A stretch of DNA of 55,497 nucleotides from Alphaproteobacteria bacterium. GTDB taxonomy: Bacteria > Pseudomonadota > Alphaproteobacteria > Geminicoccales > Geminicoccaceae. Position numbers and translations under genes: made by a program. Shown here in pieces: positions 45,005 through 55,180 of this stretch. The notes under the pieces are model-generated. The model did no database searches. It saw only the letters and a list, made by a program, of their open reading frames with translations, and was not told the DNA's origin. The stretch's first letter is position 1, and each line of letters begins with the position of its first letter. The stretch lies in the NCBI GenBank assembly GCA_027045875.1, contig JALUAG010000044.1, positions 1 to 55,497 on the forward strand, in the 5' to 3' direction.

Positions 45005-47089
45005 ATGCGTGATTCCGGGGGTGGCACCGTTCTCGATCCTCCGGGTGCGGACGAGGTCCTGGCCCTGACCTGGACGGGCTGGGGCGGGGGGCCGCTCCAC
45101 TGGGGACGCTCGACCATCGGTTACAGTTTCGTCGGACCCGCCGACAGGACGCCGCCGCGGTTCGCCCCCTCCTCCTCGATCAGCTCCCTCGACGCCGCCC
45201 AGCAGGCCGCGTTCACGGACGCCATGGCGCAGTGGGAAGCGGTCGCCAACATCGACTTCGTGCCTTACCGGGCGCCCGATCCCGGGCAGGCCGATATCCG
45301 CATCGGCTATGCCGACTTTCCGGGCAATTCGGGTCTCGCCGCCGTCACCTGGGTGCTCGCGGATGCGAGTGATCGCGTGCTGCGGGCGGAGATCTGGCTC
45401 AACAGCGCCGCCTCCGGCACCGACGATCTGAGCCCCGGGACCTTCGGCTATCTGGCCGCCATGCACGAAGTCGGCCATGCGCTCGGCCTCGGCCATCCTT
45501 TCGAGGGCGCCGCCACGCTGCCGCCCGAGCTCGACCAGCGCGGCGTCACCATCATGTCCTACCGCGATCACCCGGGCACCGGGCGCGACGCCGGCAACGC
45601 CGGTCGCGAGGCCGAGCCGCGCACGCCGATGCTCTACGACATCGCGGTGATCCAGCAGCGCTACGGCGCCAACATGTCCCATGCCGCCGGCGACGACGTC
45701 TATCGCTTTCCGGACGGCATGGCACGGATCCAGACCATCTGGGATGCCGGCGGCGAGGACACCATCGACGCCGGCGAGCAGCGTCTGCCGGTGGTCATCG
45801 ATCTGCGCGAGGGCGCCTACAGCAGCATCGGTGCGGAGAGCAGCTACGGTGGCGGACGCAACCGCACCGCCGAGGACAACATCGCCATCGCGTTCGGAGC
45901 CAAGATCGAGAACGCCATCGGTGGCCGCGGCGACGATCTGCTGGTCGGCAACCATCTCGCCAACCGGCTCGACGGTGGCGCGGGAGCGGACGTCATCACC
46001 GGGGGCGGCGGATACGACATCCTGACGGGCGGCAGTGGCGCCGATCTCTTCCGCGACACCCCGGACGGGCTGGCGGGCGACCTCCTGGTCGATTTCTCGG
46101 CCGAGGACAGGATCGCCTTCGTCGGCGTGACCCTCGGCGACGATCAGCTGGCGACCGAGGTCGTGGGGGGCCATTCGCGGCTCTCGGTGGACCTCGACGC
46201 CGACGGCATCATGGATCTCGCCGTCGAGTTCGGCCGCCTGCTGGCGGGCGAATTCCGGGTCGCCGCCGGCGCCGGCGGGGATGCGGTCGTACGCCTCGGT
46301 CCGGCCCCGGCCACGCCGGATCCGCGTCCCGGCCGGGAAGGCAGGGACTGGGTCGGGACCCCGGGAGCGGACAAGCAGCGCGGCACGAAGTACGACGACG
46401 TGCTGCGGGGCGAGGGTGGCAACGACCGTCTCTTCGGCAATGGCGGCAACGACTGGCTGGAGGGCGGCGAGGGCAGGGACCGCCTCAACGGCGGCCGCGG
46501 CGAGGACGTGCTCCTGGGCGGTCCGGGCGACGACCGCCTCTACGGCAAGAACGGCGACGACCGGCTCGAGGGCGGTCCGGGCGCGGACCGGCTCTACGGC
46601 GATCGGGGAGACGACCGGCTGGAGGGCGGCGAGGGCAGGGACCGGCTCTACGGCGGTCGCGGGGACGACTGGCTCGACGGTGGCGAGGGCAGGGACCGGC
46701 TCTACGGCAAGGCCGGCGACGATACCCTGATCGGCGGTGCGGGCGACGACCGCCTCTTTGGCGGCAGCGGCCGGGATCTGCTGATGCCCGGACCCGGAGA
46801 CGACCGCATCCACGGCGGCGGCGGGCGCGACACCCTCCGGGTCGAGGGCGACAGCGCCGATTTCTCCCTGGTCCGTCGGGGCAAGATCTGGATCCTCGAG
46901 GACCTGCGTCCGGAGGACGGCGACGCCGGCCGCGACCGCATCAAGGCGGTGGAGGTGCTCCAGTTCGACGACCTCCAGCTCGACATCTCGGGATCGAGGC
47001 CGAAGCCGATCGACGGGGGCGGTAGCGGGTTCGCCGGGCTCGAGCTCGCGAACCTGGTGCCCGACGGGGATCACCCGCCGGTCGTCTGA
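45005..47089 (+). CDS. Serralysin-like RTX metalloprotease
   Basis: 694 residues. Zinc site [11 protein letters not shown] at H154, H158 and H164, and Met-turn IMSYRDH at M184, identify an M10/serralysin-type metzincin. From about residue 309 an incomplete set of RTX blades leads to a long RTX block at about 464-610 with GGxGxDxLx nonapeptides that bind calcium. The end ([15 protein letters not shown], then a glycine- and proline-rich tail) resembles a type I secretion signal. There is no N-terminal signal peptide. No ABC-MFP secretion genes are near. ATG at 45005 with GGGAGAAG upstream; an earlier frame from 44897 is rejected. Confidence 0.9.
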   Translation: MRDSGGGTVLDPPGADEVLALTWTGWGGGPLHWGRSTIGYSFVGPADRTPPRFAPSSSISSLDAAQQAAFTDAMAQWEAVANIDFVPYRAPDPGQADIRIGYADFPGNSGLAAVTWVLADASDRVLRAEIWLNSAASGTDDLSPGTFGYLAAMHEVGHALGLGHPFEGAATLPPELDQRGVTIMSYRDHPGTGRDAGNAGREAEPRTPMLYDIAVIQQRYGANMSHAAGDDVYRFPDGMARIQTIWDAGGEDTIDAGEQRLPVVIDLREGAYSSIGAESSYGGGRNRTAEDNIAIAFGAKIENAIGGRGDDLLVGNHLANRLDGGAGADVITGGGGYDILTGGSGADLFRDTPDGLAGDLLVDFSAEDRIAFVGVTLGDDQLATEVVGGHSRLSVDLDADGIMDLAVEFGRLLAGEFRVAAGAGGDAVVRLGPAPATPDPRPGREGRDWVGTPGADKQRGTKYDDVLRGEGGNDRLFGNGGNDWLEGGEGRDRLNGGRGEDVLLGGPGDDRLYGKNGDDRLEGGPGADRLYGDRGDDRLEGGEGRDRLYGGRGDDWLDGGEGRDRLYGKAGDDTLIGGAGDDRLFGGSGRDLLMPGPGDDRIHGGGGRDTLRVEGDSADFSLVRRGKIWILEDLRPEDGDAGRDRIKAVEVLQFDDLQLDISGSRPKPIDGGGSGFAGLELANLVPDGDHPPVV
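46396..46836 (+). repeat. RTX nonapeptide-coding repeats, 54-base period
   Basis: The coding repeat returns every 27 bases (9 residues) and more exactly every 54. The 17-mer GGCGAGGGCAGGGACCG occurs at 46466, 46628 and 46682, offsets of 162 and 54. This points to recent expansion by unequal copying. It is protein-coding and not a CRISPR array. Confidence 0.85.
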
Positions 47090-47159
47090 CGCGCCCTCCC
47101 CCGTTTGACGCGGCGGAAACTCTGGCCCACCATCGCCGCGTCGTGAGGGGGAGGAGGAG

Positions 47160-48149
47160 ATGAGCGCCCGGAACTTCCTGCCGCAGTCGAGCATGGACAC
47201 GCCGCGCTTCGCCGGCGTCGCCACCTTCATGCGCCTGCCGCATCTCACCCTCGAGGAGGCGGCGGAGGTGGAGATCGGCCTCGTCGGCGTGCCCTGGGAC
47301 GGGGGCACCACCAACCGTGCGGGGGCGCGCCACGGACCGCGGCAGCTGCGCGACTTCTCGACCATGATCCGCATGCTCAACCAGGCAACGGGCGTGCGTC
47401 CCTTTCACACCGCACGCTGCGCCGATCTCGGCGACGCCCCCGTCAATCCCGCCGATGTCGCCGACACCCTGACCCGCGTCGCGGACTTCTTCGGCAGGCT
47501 GCGGGCCGCGGGCATCCTGCCGCTCACCGCCGGCGGCGATCACCTCATCTCGCTGCCCGTGCTGCGCGGGCTGGTCGGCGACAGCGGGCCGGTGGCGATG
47601 ATCCATTTCGACGCCCACACCGATTTCTACGATTCCTACTTCGGCGGGTTCCGCTTCACCCACGGCACCCCCTTCCGGCGGGCGGCGGAGGAGGGCCTGC
47701 TCGACACCTCGCGGGTGGTGCAGATCGGCATCCGCGGCACCGCCTACGACGGCGAGGACGTGGAATGGGCCCGTGCCCACGGGGTGCGGATCGTGATGAT
47801 CGAGGAGCTGATGGACCGCGGCCCCGAGGAGGTGATGGCCGAGGCCCGGGCGATCGTCGGCGACCACCCATGCTATGTGAGCTTCGACATCGACGCCATC
47901 GACCCTTCGCAGGCACCCGGCACCGGCACGCCGGAAATCGGTGGTCTCACCACCCATCAGGCGCAGCGCATGATCCGCAGACTGCAGGGGCTGCGTCTGA
48001 TCGGCGCCGATCTCGTGGAGGTGAGCCCGCCCTTCGATCCCTCGGGCATGACCGCCTGGGTGGGGGTCAATCTCATGTTCGAGCTCCTATGCGTGCTCGC
48101 CGATTCGGTCGCCCGCCACCGTCCCCGAGGGAGCGGACCGCGGCGCTGA
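47160..48149 (+). CDS. Agmatinase/ureohydrolase family protein
   Basis: 329 residues. The binuclear manganese ligands are complete: GGDHLISLP, IHFDAHTDFYD and SFDIDAIDPSQAPGTGTPE. The last is the agmatinase/guanidinobutyrase version rather than arginase. It hydrolyses a guanidino compound to an amine and urea. GAGGAGGAG sits before the ATG. Precise substrate is uncertain; family annotation often defaults to agmatinase. Confidence 0.87.
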   Translation: MSARNFLPQSSMDTPRFAGVATFMRLPHLTLEEAAEVEIGLVGVPWDGGTTNRAGARHGPRQLRDFSTMIRMLNQATGVRPFHTARCADLGDAPVNPADVADTLTRVADFFGRLRAAGILPLTAGGDHLISLPVLRGLVGDSGPVAMIHFDAHTDFYDSYFGGFRFTHGTPFRRAAEEGLLDTSRVVQIGIRGTAYDGEDVEWARAHGVRIVMIEELMDRGPEEVMAEARAIVGDHPCYVSFDIDAIDPSQAPGTGTPEIGGLTTHQAQRMIRRLQGLRLIGADLVEVSPPFDPSGMTAWVGVNLMFELLCVLADSVARHRPRGSGPRR

Positions 48150-48224
48150 GGCGACTCGCCGGCGCCGGCGCGCCGGTCTATATCCCTGTCGCAGGAAACC
48201 CCACGAGCCCGCAGAGGCGACATC

Positions 48225-49502
48225 ATGGCCACCGTCCGACTTCCCGATCTCGAGGCTCAGATGCACAGGCTCGGCCGCGCGGCCCGCGAGGCGGCGCGCG
48301 CCATGGCCGCGGCGCCGCGCAGCGCCAAGGACCGGGCCCTCGAGGCCGGTGCCCGGGCCCTGCGGGAGCGCTGCGGGGAGATCCTCGAGGCCAACGCGCG
48401 GGACATGGCGGCGGCCCGCGACAAGGGGCTCTCGGGGGCCATGCTCGACCGTCTCGAGCTCGATCCGCGGCGGGTCGAGGCGATGGCCGCGGGGCTCGAG
48501 GCGATCGCCGGGCTCGAGGACCCGGTGGGCACCGAGCTCGCCCGCTGGCGGCGCCCCAACGGCCTCGACATCGCCCGCGTGCGCGTGCCCCTGGGCGTCG
48601 TCGGCATCATCTACGAGAGCCGTCCCAACGTCACCGCCGATGCCGGCGCGCTGTGTCTCAAGGCGGGCAATGCGGCGATCCTGCGCGGCGGCTCGGAGAG
48701 TTTCCATTCGAGCCGTCTCATACTCGACTGCCTGCGGCAGGGGATCACCGAGGCGGGCCTGCCCGAGGCGGCGCTGCAGTCGCTGCCGACCACCGACCGC
48801 GCCGCCGTCGGCATCATGCTCGGCATGCACGAACACATCGACGTCATCGTGCCGCGGGGCGGCCGCTCGCTGATCGAACGGGTCTACGCCGAGAGCCGGA
48901 TCCCGGTGCTCGCCCATCTCGACGGCCTCTGCCACCTCTACCTGCACGAGGCGGCGGATCCGGCGATGGCGGTGGAGATCGCCCTCAACGCCAAGATGCG
49001 GCGGACCGGCATCTGTGGTGCCGCCGAAACGCTGCTCTGCGATCGCGTAGCCGCCGAACGGCTCCTGCCGCCGGTGCTGGATGCCCTGATCGCCGCCGGC
49101 TGCGAGATCCGCGGCGACGAGGAGGTGTGCCGGATGGAGCCGCGGGCGGTGCCGGCCACCGAGGAGGACTGGCGGACCGAATATCTCGACGCCATCCTGT
49201 CGGTGAGGCTGGTCGGCGGTCTCGAGGAGGCGATCGCGCACATCGACGCCTACGGTTCCCACCACACCGACAGCATCGTCACCGAGGACCGGGCGGCGGC
49301 GGAGGCGTTCCTGGCCCGGGTCGACAGCGCCATCGTGATGCACAATGCCTCGACCCAGTTCGCCGACGGCGGCGAGTTCGGCATGGGGGCCGAGATCGGG
49401 ATCTCGACCGGGCGCCTGCACGCCCGTGGGCCGGTCGGCGTCGAGCAGCTCACCACCTTCAAATACCTGGTGCGGGGAACCGGTCAGACGCGGCCGAAAT
49501 AG
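48225..49502 (+). CDS. proA: Gamma-glutamyl phosphate reductase ProA
   Basis: 425 residues. Contains [19 protein letters not shown], the catalytic cysteine in [13 protein letters not shown], and the end [17 protein letters not shown]. It makes glutamate 5-semialdehyde for proline synthesis. In alphaproteobacteria proA normally precedes nadD; here an inverted gene intervenes. A GCAGAGGCG sequence precedes the ATG. Confidence 0.96.
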   Translation: MATVRLPDLEAQMHRLGRAAREAARAMAAAPRSAKDRALEAGARALRERCGEILEANARDMAAARDKGLSGAMLDRLELDPRRVEAMAAGLEAIAGLEDPVGTELARWRRPNGLDIARVRVPLGVVGIIYESRPNVTADAGALCLKAGNAAILRGGSESFHSSRLILDCLRQGITEAGLPEAALQSLPTTDRAAVGIMLGMHEHIDVIVPRGGRSLIERVYAESRIPVLAHLDGLCHLYLHEAADPAMAVEIALNAKMRRTGICGAAETLLCDRVAAERLLPPVLDALIAAGCEIRGDEEVCRMEPRAVPATEEDWRTEYLDAILSVRLVGGLEEAIAHIDAYGSHHTDSIVTEDRAAAEAFLARVDSAIVMHNASTQFADGGEFGMGAEIGISTGRLHARGPVGVEQLTTFKYLVRGTGQTRPK

Positions 49503-49519
49503 GGGGCGGGGCCTTCCCG

Positions 49520-50350
49520 TCAGGCGGGTGCGGCTTCCACGGGCGCGTATCCCAGGAGCTCCAGGGTGGCATGGTAGTCGGGGATCCTCTCGACGGCGGC
49601 GAGGAGGTCGAGATCGAACGGCCGGCGCTCGAGCTCGCATATGAGGCCCCGGCCCCGGCCGTAGTCCGGGGAATCGCCGGTGATCCGGGTCCAGCCCACC
49701 TGCTTTTCCGGAAAGGCCGGATCGAAGGGGAGCTCCAGTGCCTCGCAGATGCGTCGCATGACGGCGGGGGGATCGGCGCAGAAGTCCTCGTAGCGAACGA
49801 AGCCGATCTCGCGGGCGAGCTCCGCGAAACGGCGGCAGCCGGCCATGAAACGGTCGGGCGGAAGGTCCGCGATGGAAGGGACTTCGAGGCAGCTCAGCCA
49901 CTGGTCGAAGGGATGGCGCACGGTGGCGAAGCGGATCAGTTCGAAGCGGTGTTCCAGGATCTCGGCCAGGAGGGAGCGACCGGGCGGATCGGAGACCAGC
50001 GGCACCCCCATGAAATCGAGCTGCGACCAGTCGCGCAGCACGAGGGCGAGGCCCCGCCGGCGGGCACGGGCCTCGATCAGCGTCAACGCCTCGTCGAAGG
50101 GAAGCGAGCCCCGCTCGCGCATCGCGAGGATGTCGCGGGGTTCCACGAGACCGAACCAGTCCATGGCCTGTCCGAGTGGATTGAAGACGTCGGTGCCGCG
50201 GGGATGGATCTCGCTCAGGAGCGCGATGCCGTCCATGCAGGCGAGGGAACGGCCGATGACGGTGCCGCCGCTGCGCGCGAGGTTGTGGAGAATGCGAAGC
50301 CGTGGCCTACTGTCGCCGTCTCCTTGCGTGCCTTCGGTCGGAATGCCCAT
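49520..50350 (-). CDS. Sulfotransferase-like P-loop protein
   Basis: 276 residues. Opening segment LRILHNLARSGGTVIGRSLA resembles the 5'-phosphosulfate loop of sulfotransferases, and FATVRHPFDQWLSCL resembles the 3'-phosphate loop. The catalytic region is not certain and the acceptor is unknown. It is inserted antisense between proA and nadD. The 91-base gap it shares with nadD carries a perfect CtrA-like box. Confidence 0.7.
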   Translation of the reverse strand: MGIPTEGTQGDGDSRPRLRILHNLARSGGTVIGRSLACMDGIALLSEIHPRGTDVFNPLGQAMDWFGLVEPRDILAMRERGSLPFDEALTLIEARARRRGLALVLRDWSQLDFMGVPLVSDPPGRSLLAEILEHRFELIRFATVRHPFDQWLSCLEVPSIADLPPDRFMAGCRRFAELAREIGFVRYEDFCADPPAVMRRICEALELPFDPAFPEKQVGWTRITGDSPDYGRGRGLICELERRPFDLDLLAAVERIPDYHATLELLGYAPVEAAPA

Positions 50351-50398
50351 GCGACGCCTTCCCGATGTTGCCGTCCGCTCCGGTGTAGTCCGACACGG

Positions 50399-50414
50399 TT
50401 AAGATGCGCTTAAC
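50399..50414. promoter_or_regulatory. CtrA-like binding site between divergent genes
   Basis: TTAA (50399-50402), 7 bases, TTAAC (50410-50414): exact full box. It lies 49 bases from the sulfotransferase-like start and 34 bases from nadD, so it could control either. Confidence 0.65.
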
Positions 50415-50447
50415 GGGGGTCGCGGCGATCATGGCGGACATGTGTCG

Positions 50448-51125
50448 ATGAGCGCCCTGAGCTGGCCGCGGCGGCCGCCCCGCGGACGTCTTCTCCTGCC
50501 GCTGCCCGAGCCCGGGCCGGCCCCCGCCGTCTCTCCCGGCCGGCGCATCGGCCTTCTGGGCGGCTCCTTCAATCCCGCCCACGAGGGCCATCTCTACATC
50601 AGCCTCCAGGCCCTGCGACGCCTGCGTCTCGACGAGATCTGGTGGCTGGTCTCGCCGCGCAACCCGCTCAAGGCGCCGGCCGAGCTCGCGCCGCTCGCGG
50701 AACGTCTCGAGCGGGCATGTCGCGTCGCCCGCCATCCCCGCATCCGGGTGCTCGATCTCGAAGCCCGCTTCGGCACCCTCTACACCGTCGACACCCTGCG
50801 ACGCCTCCGGGGCATGCGCGGCCACCGCTTCGTCTGGCTGATCGGCGCCGACAATCTCGCCCAGCTCCCCCGCTGGCGGCACTGGCGGCGCATCTTCCGC
50901 CTCGTGCCCATTGCCGTGTTCGAGCGGAAATCCTATTCTTATGGTGCGCTGGCGGGACAGGTCGCACACTGTTTCGCCGCGGCGCGGCTGGCCGAGGAAC
51001 GGGCGTTCGCGCTCGCCGATCTCGCGCCGCCGCGTTGGGTGTTCATGCGTCTGCGGCCGCATCCGGCCTCGGCGACCGCCATTCGCCGGGCCGGCGGCTG
51101 GCCGCAGCACGCGGACAGGGAGTGA
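50448..51125 (+). CDS. nadD: Nicotinate-nucleotide adenylyltransferase NadD
   Basis: 225 residues. Nucleotidyltransferase motif GLLGGSFNPAHEGHL and the second motif in its degenerate form ASATAIR near the end. It makes deamido-NAD in NAD synthesis. ATG at 50448 with GGCGGA 9 bases upstream; a GTG at 50442 is the alternative. The N-terminus has about 28 extra residues rich in proline. Overlaps rsfS by 4 bases. Confidence 0.95.
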   Translation: MSALSWPRRPPRGRLLLPLPEPGPAPAVSPGRRIGLLGGSFNPAHEGHLYISLQALRRLRLDEIWWLVSPRNPLKAPAELAPLAERLERACRVARHPRIRVLDLEARFGTLYTVDTLRRLRGMRGHRFVWLIGADNLAQLPRWRHWRRIFRLVPIAVFERKSYSYGALAGQVAHCFAAARLAEERAFALADLAPPRWVFMRLRPHPASATAIRRAGGWPQHADRE

Positions 51126-51511
51126 AAGCCATAACGGCCGACGGAAGATCGTCCGCCGCCCCGCGGGACCTGCTGCGGATCGTCCTCGACAGTCTCGACG
51201 CCGACAAGGCCATCGACGCAGCGGTCATCGAGCTGCACGGAAAGACCACCATCGCCGATTTCATGGTCGTCGCCACCGGCACCTCCCGTCGCCACATCCT
51301 GGCGATGGCGGAGAAGCTGCGCGAGCGCCTCAAGGAGGCCGGTTTCGGCGCCGTCGAGGCGGAGGGGCTCGAGGAGGCGAGCTGGGTCCTGCTCGATGCG
51401 GGCGATGTGATCGTACATCTGTTCCGCGCGGAAACGCGCGCCCTCTACGATATCGAACGGCTCTGGTCGGTGGCCCCGCCGCAGCGGGCGGCCACCGGCG
51501 CCTCGCGCTGA
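51122..51511 (+). CDS. rsfS: Ribosome silencing factor RsfS
   Basis: 129 residues from a GTG that overlaps the nadD stop. Pattern DLKGKTTIADFM-like (IELHGKTTIADFMVVATG), SRRHILAMAEKL, and WVLLDAGDVIVHLF followed by YDIERLW, the RsfS signature. It binds uL14 and stops subunit joining in starvation. Confidence 0.95.
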   Translation: MKAITADGRSSAAPRDLLRIVLDSLDADKAIDAAVIELHGKTTIADFMVVATGTSRRHILAMAEKLRERLKEAGFGAVEAEGLEEASWVLLDAGDVIVHLFRAETRALYDIERLWSVAPPQRAATGASR

Positions 51512-51517
51512 GACGCC

Positions 51518-51997
51518 TTGCGGATCCGGGTCCTGGCCGCGGGTCGCAGCCGCGATTCCTCCATCGACGCCCTCGTGGCCCGCTATCTCGCGCGCCTGCC
51601 CTGGCAGGTCGAGTTGCGCGAGATCGAGGTCCGGGGATGCGATGATGCCGCCGGGCGTCGGCGGGCCGAGGGCGACCGCCTGCTGGCCGCGGTGCCCGCC
51701 GGAGCGACGGTGGTGGTCCTCGACGGGGGTGGCGAGCAGGTCACCAGCGAGGCTTTCGCCGCCCGCCTCGAAGCGCTGTCGGCGCGCGGCCGCGGCCCGC
51801 TCCTGTTCGTGATCGGCGGGGCGGACGGGCTGGATCCACGGCTCGTCGCACGGGCCGACTGGGTCCTGTCGCTGGGGCGCATGATCTGGCCCCATCTCCT
51901 CGTGCGGGTGATGCTCGCCGAACAGCTCTTCCGGGCGGCCTGCATCATCCGCGGTCATCCCTACCACCGCGGGGACCGGGCGGGCTGGCGGCGTTGA
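51518..51997 (+). CDS. rlmH: 23S rRNA pseudouridine-1915 N3-methyltransferase RlmH
   Basis: 159 residues. SPOUT motifs LLFVIGGADGLD and LGRMIWPHLLVRVMLAEQLF, ending in GHPYHRG, are all diagnostic. The only plausible start in frame is TTG at 51518, 6 bases after rsfS; the protein begins RIRVLAAGRSRD as in homologs. Confidence 0.95.
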   Translation: MRIRVLAAGRSRDSSIDALVARYLARLPWQVELREIEVRGCDDAAGRRRAEGDRLLAAVPAGATVVVLDGGGEQVTSEAFAARLEALSARGRGPLLFVIGGADGLDPRLVARADWVLSLGRMIWPHLLVRVMLAEQLFRAACIIRGHPYHRGDRAGWRR

Positions 51998-52038
51998 CCG
52001 GTTTGGCCTAGAGCGGGACCCGCAGGAGGAGGCGCCCG

Positions 52039-53625
52039 ATGCGTGATTTCCAGTTGCCCGGTCGCTCCACCGCCTATGCGCGCGGAGGCATGGCCGCCAC
52101 CTCGCATCCCCTGGCCACCATGGCCGCCCTCGACATGCTGCGGGCGGGCGGCAACGCCGTCGACGGGGCGATCGCCGCCGCCGCCGTCCAGGCGGTGGTG
52201 GAGCCCCAGTCGACGGGCATCGGCGGCGACTGCTTCGCCCTCTTCGCCCCGGCCTCGGGCGGGGTGGTGGCGGTCAACGGCTCGGGCTGGGCGCCCGCGG
52301 CGGCGACGGTCGAGCGGTTGCGGGACCTCGGGGTGGAGGCGCTGACCGCGGGCAGCGTCCACAGCGTCACCGTGCCCGGCGCCGTCGCCGCCTGGGATCT
52401 GCTGCTGCGCGAGCACGGCCGGCTCGATCTCGCGACCGTGCTCGCGCCGGCGATCAATCACGCCGGCGAGGGTTTTCCCGTCACACCGCGGGTGGCCTTC
52501 GACTGGAACCGGCTGCAGGAACGGCTCTTGGCCGACGAGGCCGCGCGCCGCATCTACCTGCCCGGCGGCCGCGCCCCCGAATGTGGCCGGGTGATGCGCT
52601 TTCCGGCCCTCGCCCGCACGCTCGGGAAGATCGCCGAAGGCGGCGCCGAGGTCTTCTATCGCGGCGAGCCGGCGGCGCGCATGGTGGCGAGCCTCGAGGC
52701 GCTGGGCGGCCTCCACGAGCCCGCCGACTTCGCCGAATTCGCGGCCGAGTTCGTGGAGCCGGTACACGGCACCTATCGCGACCTGCGGATCTACCAGTGC
52801 CCGCCCAACGGCCAGGGGCTGATCACCCTCCTGATGCTCAACATCCTGGAGGATTTCGATCTCGCCGCCCTCGATCCCCACGGTGCCGAGCGCTTCCATC
52901 TCGAGGCCGAGGCCACCCGCCTCGCCTTCCGCGACCGCGACGCCTTCCTGGCCGATCCACGGCAGGTCCGGGTGCCGGTGCGCGAGCTCCTGGACAAGGC
53001 CTACGCGGCGCGGCTGCGTCGGCTGATCGACCCCGAACGCCGGCTCGCCGGGCTGCCGCCGCCGCTTCTGCGCGGCGAAGGCAACACCGTCTACATCGCG
53101 GTGGTGGACGGCGAGCGCAACGCCTGCTCCCTCATCGCCTCCCTGTACGACGGCTTCGGCTCCGGCCTCGTCTGCCCCGAGACGGGGGTGCTGTTCCACT
53201 GCCGCGGGCGCGCCTTCCGTCTCGATCCCGATCACCCGAACGCCATCGCCCCGCGCAAGCGTCCCATGCACACCATCATTCCCGGCCTCGCCTTCCGGGG
53301 CGGCGAGCTCTGGGCCTGTTTCGGGGTCATGGGTGCCGACTACCAGCCGGTCGGCCACGTCCATCTGCTCACCAACCTCGTGGACTACGGAATGGATCCG
53401 CAGGAGGCGCTCGATTCGCCGCGGGTCATGGCCTATCCGGGCGATCTCCTGGTGGAGCGCGGCGTGGCGCCGGCGGTGCGCGAGGCGCTGGCGGCCAAAG
53501 GCCACCGGGTGGTGGAGGCCGCGGAACCCCTGGGTGGGGGACAGTGCATCCTTCTCGATCACCGGCGCGGCGTGCTCGTGGGCGGCTCCGATCCGAGGAA
53601 GGACGGCGTCGCCCTCGGGCTCTGA
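52039..53625 (+). CDS. Gamma-glutamyltransferase family protein (YwrD-like)
   Basis: 528 residues. N-terminal MAATSHPLATMAALDMLRAGG and QSTGIGGDCF are typical. The self-cleaving threonine is probably T350 in GNTVYIAVVD, followed by YDGFGSGL, the oxyanion loop. No signal peptide is seen, so it resembles the cytoplasmic YwrD group and not the secreted enzyme. It transfers or hydrolyses gamma-glutamyl groups, for example from glutathione. GGAGGAGG lies before the ATG. Confidence 0.88.
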   Translation: MRDFQLPGRSTAYARGGMAATSHPLATMAALDMLRAGGNAVDGAIAAAAVQAVVEPQSTGIGGDCFALFAPASGGVVAVNGSGWAPAAATVERLRDLGVEALTAGSVHSVTVPGAVAAWDLLLREHGRLDLATVLAPAINHAGEGFPVTPRVAFDWNRLQERLLADEAARRIYLPGGRAPECGRVMRFPALARTLGKIAEGGAEVFYRGEPAARMVASLEALGGLHEPADFAEFAAEFVEPVHGTYRDLRIYQCPPNGQGLITLLMLNILEDFDLAALDPHGAERFHLEAEATRLAFRDRDAFLADPRQVRVPVRELLDKAYAARLRRLIDPERRLAGLPPPLLRGEGNTVYIAVVDGERNACSLIASLYDGFGSGLVCPETGVLFHCRGRAFRLDPDHPNAIAPRKRPMHTIIPGLAFRGGELWACFGVMGADYQPVGHVHLLTNLVDYGMDPQEALDSPRVMAYPGDLLVERGVAPAVREALAAKGHRVVEAAEPLGGGQCILLDHRRGVLVGGSDPRKDGVALGL

Positions 53626-53676
53626 GGGGCCGGCTTGACGGGCTCCGCCGCGGCGCCTAGATGGAGGGCGCTTTCG

Positions 53677-53752
<76 letters not shown>

Positions 53753-54196
53753 GATCAATGACTTGGCCTAGCGTTTCCGACGTTTCCGACTTCCGTTCCG
53801 GCCCCGTTCTCCCATATCGGTCGTGTCTCGTGTTGCTGTTGCGCGACACCGCTATGGCGAACCCGCTACAGCATTATGGCGAATCCGGATAGGACGCTAT
53901 CCCTCGCTTGAAGACCACCCACGGTTGCATTGCACGTAGCTCGAACGCCGATCGAGGGGCGTTCGGGCTGGCGTCGGCGGTGGTGTGGCGCGACGGATAA
54001 GAAGGAGGGTCGCGACAGACAAGCGGCCGCGCTGCGGCTAGGATAAGTATCCGTGGTGGGTGGGATATTACTCTGAAACGTTCACATAACTTGGTGGTTT
54101 GTCGCCACTTCCGGTTGTGTGCGGGCTACCCTAAGCGGCAAAAGATCGCGCGTTATTAGCGCTTTGAACGTCGATTGTGACCGCGTTCCGCGACGC
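53753..54196. other. Gene-free stretch after tRNA-Lys
   Basis: Roughly 440 bases with no convincing gene. A perfect tandem 9-mer CGTTTCCGA is at 53772-53789, and TATGGCGAA occurs twice near 53850-53880. Base composition is noticeably less GC-rich than the rest. No second copy of the tRNA 3' end was found in the window, so attachment sites cannot be defined. Confidence 0.5.
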
Positions 54197-54840
54197 TCAC
54201 GGCCCCGGCCCTCTCTGGATCTCGACGAACCCGGCCTTCTTGAGCACCGCCCGCGGGTTCTGGCCGTCGGCTACGCGTGCCACGAACATGCGGCTACGCA
54301 GCGCGGCGAGCGCCGAGCGGCTGGGCAGCGCCTCGGCCGGCCGCTTGCGGGCTTTGCGCTGTAGCACCTTTGCTTCCACTCCGTCGGCTCTGGCGTCCCG
54401 CAGCGCCGGCCAGAGGTCGGTCTTGAGCTGCGTGCAGGCTACCAGCCGGTCCGCACCACCACGGCGCCAGTTGGGCTGGTCGAAGGTCTGCTCGCCGCCG
54501 TCGTCTGGATCGAGGAACCGCCACAGGAAGCGCGCGGCCGCCCGGTCGGTGGCCGGGATGGCGATGAGCACGCGGTGAGGGGTCCAGGTAATAGCGAGAT
54601 CCCCGCCCGTCGGGCGAGCCAGTGTTTCAAAAGCTGTACTTCTGTGTCCGTTATGTCTCTATTAATAGCGAGCAACGCGAATGCGTAGGAAATATTGCCA
54701 CCAGAACCGTCGCTCCTGAAACGCGGTTTTGATGCCACGGCGCCGGATATTTCAGGGACGACAATGTTGCTATATTTTGCGCTATTTATGAATCTGTCTA
54801 TCGTTACACCATCCGATACCTTCCCTAAATCCGCCGGCAT
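54197..54840 (-). pseudogene. Unknown gene broken by a frameshift
   Basis: From an ATG at 54840 a frame of unusual, less GC-rich codon use runs MPADLGKVSDGVTIDRF to TEVQLLKHWLARRAG. At a GGGG run near 54600 the sense shifts: the next frame reads ITWTPHRVLIAIPATDR, FLWRFLDPDDGGEQTFDQ and ends at 54197. One missing G would join them into about 215 residues. No family was recognised. It belongs to the island after tRNA-Lys. Confidence 0.5.
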
Positions 54841-54972
54841 GGAGGTGACGTCCGGATTCTTGGTGGGTCGGCAGCGATGCGGGGCCATGGCGTGCCGCGG
54901 TGCTGGTGGCGGAGGCCGTTCGGCCGGGTTTCGTCCGTTTTTTCGGACCGTCTTCCGGCTTGCGCCGGGAAA

Positions 54973-54989
54973 CGGGCGGATTCCGCCCG
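54973..54989. repeat. Short perfect hairpin
   Basis: CGGGCGG, 3-base loop, CCGCCCG. Lies in the gene-free stretch 54841-55180, just before the longer inverted repeat at 54995. Confidence 0.5.
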
Positions 54990-54994
54990 CGACG

Positions 54995-55037
54995 GTCAGG
55001 TCGCGTGTTGGAGCAGGGTGACCGCCCGCGACCTGAC
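54995..55037. repeat. 11-bp perfect inverted repeat in island
   Basis: GTCAGGTCGCG (54995-55005) and CGCGACCTGAC (55027-55037) separated by 21 bases. Could be a terminator-like structure or the trace of a mobile element end. The rest of 54841-55180 shows no gene. Confidence 0.6.
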
Positions 55038-55180
55038 CCCCCGGGGCGGAGTCCGTTCGCGGTTCGCCAGAAACACCGAAAACGGCCGCGAGATCCCCCA
55101 AGGCCAAGGCAAAACCCGCGACACGCCCCCTCCCGCGCTCCCGAAACGCTGCTTCTCATAAACGGATCGATGTCGCGCCC

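Noticed and set aside
46396-46836. Regular repeats that could be taken for a CRISPR array
   Set aside because: The repeats are in frame, encode GGxGxDxL nonapeptides and lack spacers.
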